Part shown: positions 7,331 to 10,086 of the stretch, one piece after another
Position numbering within the stretch: position 1 is the stretch's first letter
How the letters are laid out: each line of letters opens with the position of its first letter
Origin: JBDSYA01 sp039925865
GTDB lineage: Bacteria; Bacteroidota; Ignavibacteria; Tepidaquicellales; Tepidaquicellaceae
Direction of reading: 5' to 3'
Length of the DNA: 10,086 nucleotides
NCBI GenBank assembly: GCA_039925865.1
Contig: JBDSYA010000273.1
Span: 1-10,086 of the forward strand
Program-made: the position numbers and the translations under genes
Notes under the pieces: generated by a model
Database searches by the model: none
The model's input: the letters and a program-made list of their open reading frames with translations, nothing else
What the model was told of the DNA's origin: nothing

Positions 7331-7385
7331 CAATCTTTTCCTTGCATACACTAAGTTCAAATAGGTTTTGTGAGGGAAAGGATTG
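7331..7385. other. Stem-loop between the HMA and DUF305-type genes
   Basis: CAATCTTTTCCTT (7331-7343) pairs with AGGGAAAGGATTG (7373-7385): 11 Watson-Crick pairs and 2 G-U pairs out of 13 when read as + strand RNA. CAC (7349-7351) can also pair with GTG (7370-7372) inside. The loop is long and no U-run follows, so it is a poor intrinsic terminator. It could be a small dispersed palindrome or an RNA processing site. Confidence 0.45.
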
Positions 7386-7398
7386 TTATGGAGTAACA

Positions 7399-7411
7399 AC
7401 ATTAAATGTTT
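7399..7411. promoter_or_regulatory. Candidate operator, palindrome ACATTAAATGT (copy 2)
   Basis: This is a second exact copy of ACATTAAATGTTT (the first is at 6829-6841). It lies 39 bases before the ATG of the DUF305-type gene, a distance suited to overlap with a promoter. Here the palindrome extends by one base each side, AACATT-A-AATGTT. No known copper-regulator consensus (CopY, CueR or CsoR type) is matched clearly. Confidence 0.32.
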
Positions 7412-7450
7412 TATTAATTTAATTTCCGTAAATTAAAAAATTATAGTAAA

Positions 7451-8137
7451 ATGAAAAAATTAAATTTATTCAAACCTTCTTTCATTTCTTTATCATTTAT
7501 ATTCATCGTATTTCTATCCGTATCATTTGTCTCTTCCTGTAATAAAAACGCCGAAATGAAAGATACATCGATGAAAGACAGTTTAATGAAAAATAAATCC
7601 ATGGATGATATGGAAAAGAAAATGGATAAAAATATGGACAATAATATGATGGATAAAAGCATGAGTAATATGATGAATAAGATGAAGGGAATGAAAATGA
7701 CAGGAAATACCGATGTTGATTTTGTAAATATGATGATAATGCATCATCAGGGAGCAATAGAAATGGCTACGACTGAAATTGCATCCGGGAAAAAGGAGAA
7801 TGTAAAATCATTAGCCAACAATATCATAAAGGATCAGCAAAAGGAAATTGCAACAATGCAAAACTGGTTGGAGAAAAACAAAGATAAAAAGAGTACTTCA
7901 GGTGACAACAGCAAGAAATTAATGGAATCTATGGATGATATGATGGATGACAATATGAAAATGACCGGAGACCACGATAATGATTTTTTATCAATGATGA
8001 TTATGCACCATGAGGGGGCAGTTGATATGGCCGATGTTGAAGTTGATAATGGAACAGATCCGGAAATAAAGAAAATGGCTCAGGAGATGATAAATAAACA
8101 GAAAGCAGAAATTGACCAAATGAAAAATATGAAGTAA
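7451..8137 (+). CDS. Met-rich lipoprotein with two DUF305-type motifs
   Basis: This 228-residue protein begins with a lipoprotein signal ending VSSC (lipidated Cys30). Residues 31-83 are a disordered-looking, Asp/Lys/Asn-rich stretch with 15 methionines in MD, KM and MM contexts, the kind of sequence that binds Cu+ or Ag+ through thioethers. Two DUF305-type (ferritin-like helical) motifs follow: D90-F with MMIMHHQGAIEMA (94-106) and D178-F with MMIMHHEGAVDMA (182-194). They are separated by a second Met-rich patch (158-171). The HH pair plus the GAxxMA helix is the family signature. DUF305 proteins are often encoded near copper-resistance genes; their biochemical role is not firmly known to me. 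It is probably an envelope metal-binding or buffering protein anchored by lipid. The two motifs look like an internal duplication. A palindrome at 7399-7411 may control it. Confidence 0.88.
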   Translation: MKKLNLFKPSFISLSFIFIVFLSVSFVSSCNKNAEMKDTSMKDSLMKNKSMDDMEKKMDKNMDNNMMDKSMSNMMNKMKGMKMTGNTDVDFVNMMIMHHQGAIEMATTEIASGKKENVKSLANNIIKDQQKEIATMQNWLEKNKDKKSTSGDNSKKLMESMDDMMDDNMKMTGDHDNDFLSMMIMHHEGAVDMADVEVDNGTDPEIKKMAQEMINKQKAEIDQMKNMK

Positions 8138-8215
8138 TAGTGTGCTTTTAAAATTTCACTATGATAAAAATTTGGTTCAACTAACAAAACAAAAATTACT
8201 TAACCCAACACAAAA

Positions 8216-8221
8216 AAGGAG
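8216..8221 (+). promoter_or_regulatory. Shine-Dalgarno AAGGAG that decides the start of the FnIII gene
   Basis: AAGGAG ends directly before an ATG at 8222 (no spacer) and 6 bases before a second in-frame ATG at 8228. Only the second has normal spacing, so 8228 is the likelier start. It is the clearest ribosome binding site in the window, where other genes have A-rich leaders without one, and it suggests stronger or separately controlled translation of the secreted protein. Confidence 0.7.
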
Positions 8222-8227
8222 ATGCAA

Positions 8228-9160
8228 ATGAAAACTTTTTTAATATTTTCCATTTTATCAGTTTTTCTATTTAGTAATAACACGTTACATGCCCAAGTAC
8301 CTTCTGCTCCATCACATTTAATTGCAACTGCAGTGTCTTCATCGCAGATAAATCTGCACTGGACAGATAATTCGCACAATGAAAATAATTTTAACATCGA
8401 AATGAATTCTTCAAATCATAATGATTCACTGTTCATGCAGGTTGGACATGTTTCTGAGAATATTACAACTTTTAATATGCTTCATTTAAGTGCAAACACA
8501 ACCTATCATTTCAGGGTAAATGCTGTGAATCATACAGGCGTATCTCATTACTCAAATATTGCGAGCACTACGACATTTCATGATACGAGCCATCATTCGA
8601 TACCAAACGCACCATCGCAACTCGTTGCTCACGCGACCTCATCGTCAATGATAAATCTTACATGGCACGATAACTCACACAATGAAGGAAGTTTTGTAAT
8701 AGAAAAAAAAGGTCCTCACGATAGTTCATTTCATAATGCGGGTCATGTAGGTTCAAATGCTACATCATTCACCGCAACAGGTCTTCATCAGCATACAACT
8801 TATTCATTCAGAGTTTATGCAACTAACAAAGTAGGCTCATCACATTATTCAAATATTGTTTCAGCTACAACACATAGTCATTCCGCGGTTAGTAGTTATG
8901 ATTTTATCCTGCATACAAACTATCCTAACCCTTTCAACCCCGTTACTAAAATTGCTTTTGAAATACCTGTTGCCGGGATGACAAAATTGGAGATCTATGA
9001 TATAAATGGAAAATTAATTTCATCTCTGATTGATGAAAACAAAGCTGCCGGATCGTATGGAGTAACATTTGACGGATCACAATTATCATCGGGTATATAC
9101 TTTTATAAACTGGAGTCAAATAATTTTTCAATAACTAAAAAAATGTTTTTAATAAAATAG
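8228..9160 (+). CDS. Secreted His-rich two-FnIII protein with T9SS C-terminal sorting domain
   Basis: With the start at 8228 (set by AAGGAG at 8216-8221) the product has 310 residues. A signal peptide ends LHA/Q near residue 22. Two fibronectin type III repeats follow (about 24-116 and 125-215), each with the APSxL start, xWxDNSHNE strand turn, TYxFRV strand and GxSHYSN end. A linker leads to a type IX secretion sorting domain (about 226-310): NYPNPFNP, LEIYDINGK, SGIYFYKL and KKMFLIK. The protein should cross the outer membrane and be attached to or released from the surface. The odd feature is 24 histidines between residues 30 and 229 (about 12 percent) and none in the sorting domain. Several occupy equal places in both repeats (SHNE, GHV, LH, SHY). 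I infer extracellular metal binding. There is no Cys and no enzyme motif. The neighbours are all metal genes. Confidence 0.87.
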   Translation: MKTFLIFSILSVFLFSNNTLHAQVPSAPSHLIATAVSSSQINLHWTDNSHNENNFNIEMNSSNHNDSLFMQVGHVSENITTFNMLHLSANTTYHFRVNAVNHTGVSHYSNIASTTTFHDTSHHSIPNAPSQLVAHATSSSMINLTWHDNSHNEGSFVIEKKGPHDSSFHNAGHVGSNATSFTATGLHQHTTYSFRVYATNKVGSSHYSNIVSATTHSHSAVSSYDFILHTNYPNPFNPVTKIAFEIPVAGMTKLEIYDINGKLISSLIDENKAAGSYGVTFDGSQLSSGIYFYKLESNNFSITKKMFLIK

Positions 9161-9161
9161 A

Positions 9162-9260
9162 TTGGAATATATAATAAGTATAATTTTTCTTGCAGTTATA
9201 TCTTTCATCGCTTACAAGAAGTTTAAAAAGGTAAGTAATGATAAAGATTGCTGTAATTAA
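9162..9260 (+). CDS. Possible 32-residue membrane peptide with C-terminal Cys pair (TTG start)
   Basis: In the gap after the FnIII gene, an open frame beginning at TTG 9162, one base after the previous stop, encodes 32 residues. They read as a textbook single-span peptide: MEYII, a hydrophobic stretch (about 4-18, IISIIFLAVISFIAY), a basic stop-transfer KKFKK, then a polar tail ending DKDCCN. The basic flank predicts the Cys pair in the cytosol. Tiny one-span proteins with Cys tails accompany metal transporters (for example the FeoB-associated Cys-rich peptides), which this resembles in design only. The frame has no ATG and no clear Shine-Dalgarno, so translation would depend on re-initiation at TTG after the TAG at 9158-9160. 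It may instead be the remnant of a longer gene. Confidence 0.42.
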   Translation: MEYIISIIFLAVISFIAYKKFKKVSNDKDCCN

Positions 9261-9326
9261 TTTTATATATTCAGAGAGAAAATTAATTGTAAGAATTTGA
9301 ATAATTAAATCAATAAAAGAATATAA

Positions 9327-10052
9327 ATGACACACACATACAAAATATCAGGCATGACCTGCAGCAGCTGTGCCGCTAAAGTGAAAGAAGAACTGCAGAA
9401 GCTGCCTGAAGTTATAAATGCAGATATAAATTTGAGTTCAAATACAGCTGCAATTGAAATGAACAAGCATATATCAACAGCTGAATTTCAGAAAGCTCTG
9501 GATCCTTTGAACAAATATAAAATTTCAGAAGACATTGCAGACTCCAGTCACGAAATGATGCATGAAGAAACTAAAACATGGCTTGAGACTTATAAACCTC
9601 TTATTGTAATTTTTATTTATATCACGGGAATTTCAATTTTGACATTGTACTCAGAAAATAATTTTAGCCTGCACAACTTCATGAATAAGTTCATGGCGGG
9701 ATTTTTTCTTGTATTTTCATTTTTCAAATTTCTGGATCTGAAAGGTTTTGCAGAAAGTTATTCAACATATGATCTTCTTGCAAAAAATGTAAACACTTAC
9801 GGTTATGTTTATCCTTTCATTGAGCTGGCACTGGGTGTGGCTTACCTAACTTCATTCAATCCATTGGTTACTAATATAGCAACAATAATTGTAATGGGTT
9901 TCAGCAGCATTGGTGTTATTCAAACAGTTCTGGACAAAAAGGTAATAAGATGTGCTTGTCTTGGATCAGTATTTAATCTGCCTATGACAACTGTCACAAT
10001 TGTAGAGGATCTACTGATGGTTCTGATGGCAGTGATGGCTTTGATAATCTGA
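9327..10052 (+). CDS. HMA domain fused to a MauE/DoxX-like redox-associated membrane domain
   Basis: This 241-residue protein has an N-terminal cytosolic HMA domain (about 3-68) with the metal loop GMTCSSC (Cys12, Cys15). A short His/Met/Glu-rich linker follows (74-80, SHEMMHE). About five membrane segments come next (about 91-109, 118-137, 160-178, 183-201 and 221-241). The membrane part ends with RCACLGSVFNLPMTTVTIVEDL; Cys209 and Cys211 and the LG..FNLPM pattern match MauE/DoxX-family proteins, some of which support disulfide or metal-cofactor assembly. The fusion suggests the HMA domain hands metal to, or takes it from, a membrane dithiol, with electron transfer possible. I recall similar HMA-MauE proteins in Bacteroidota, so the fusion itself is probably not new. 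The direction of metal flow is unknown. The leader lacks a Shine-Dalgarno; the stop is 34 bases from the window end. Confidence 0.87.
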   Translation: MTHTYKISGMTCSSCAAKVKEELQKLPEVINADINLSSNTAAIEMNKHISTAEFQKALDPLNKYKISEDIADSSHEMMHEETKTWLETYKPLIVIFIYITGISILTLYSENNFSLHNFMNKFMAGFFLVFSFFKFLDLKGFAESYSTYDLLAKNVNTYGYVYPFIELALGVAYLTSFNPLVTNIATIIVMGFSSIGVIQTVLDKKVIRCACLGSVFNLPMTTVTIVEDLLMVLMAVMALII

Positions 10053-10086
10053 TCATGTGTGTAAAGGTGTTTTTGCTGAACTTAAA

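Noticed and set aside
7590..7960. Repeated ATGGATGATATG strings as a DNA-level repeat
   Set aside because: They are explained by recurring Met-Asp-Asp-Met codons in the Met-rich protein.
8222..8227. ATG at 8222 as start of the FnIII gene
   Set aside because: It directly abuts AAGGAG with no spacer; the ATG six bases later is properly spaced.
10055..10086. Start of another gene after the MauE-type gene (ATG at 10055, open to the window end)
   Set aside because: Only ten codons are visible, with no ribosome binding site and no recognisable sequence.

Overview
The window is AT-rich and every gene I can support lies on the + strand. Most genes follow A-rich leaders without a Shine-Dalgarno sequence. 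One gene (8228-9160) ends in a type IX secretion (T9SS) C-terminal domain with an NYPNPFNP motif. Together these point to the Bacteroidota/Ignavibacteriota/Chlorobiota group, most likely an Ignavibacteria-type organism. That placement is inferred; no rRNA or marker gene is present.

Layout: (1) 2-376, the 3' part of an unrecognised small protein cut by the window edge. (2) 465-2570, a P1B-type heavy-metal ATPase with an unusual CPD intramembrane motif. (3) 2579-2643, a GC-rich nested palindrome. (4) 2665-5802, a CusA/CzcA-family RND pump. (5) 5831-6310, a small helical lipoprotein. (6) 6312-6477, a nested inverted-repeat element that looks like a MITE or dispersed palindrome. (7) 6510-6827, a cytosolic 16-Cys four-helix copper-storage-like protein. 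(8) 6937-7299, an exported HMA-domain protein. (9) 7451-8137, a Met-rich lipoprotein with two DUF305-type motifs. (10) 8228-9160, a secreted two-FnIII protein that is very rich in histidine and carries the T9SS tail. (11) 9162-9260, a possible 32-residue membrane peptide ending in a Cys pair. (12) 9327-10052, an HMA domain fused to a MauE/DoxX-like membrane domain. No gene-free stretch exceeds 300 bases; the longest is 6311-6509.

The set reads as a soft-metal (probably copper, possibly silver) handling island in which each compartment has a metal-ligand-rich protein. Cys-rich storage sits in the cytosol, and the P-type ATPase and HMA-MauE protein sit in the inner membrane. An RND pump, an HMA carrier and a Met-rich lipoprotein serve the envelope, and a His-rich protein is predicted on the cell surface or outside. 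Metal identity is inferred from protein families; no binding residue has been tested. The least familiar parts are the His-enriched FnIII T9SS protein, the loss in the RND pump of all three methionines that bind copper in E. coli CusA, the CPD motif of the ATPase, and the small Cys-pair membrane ORF.
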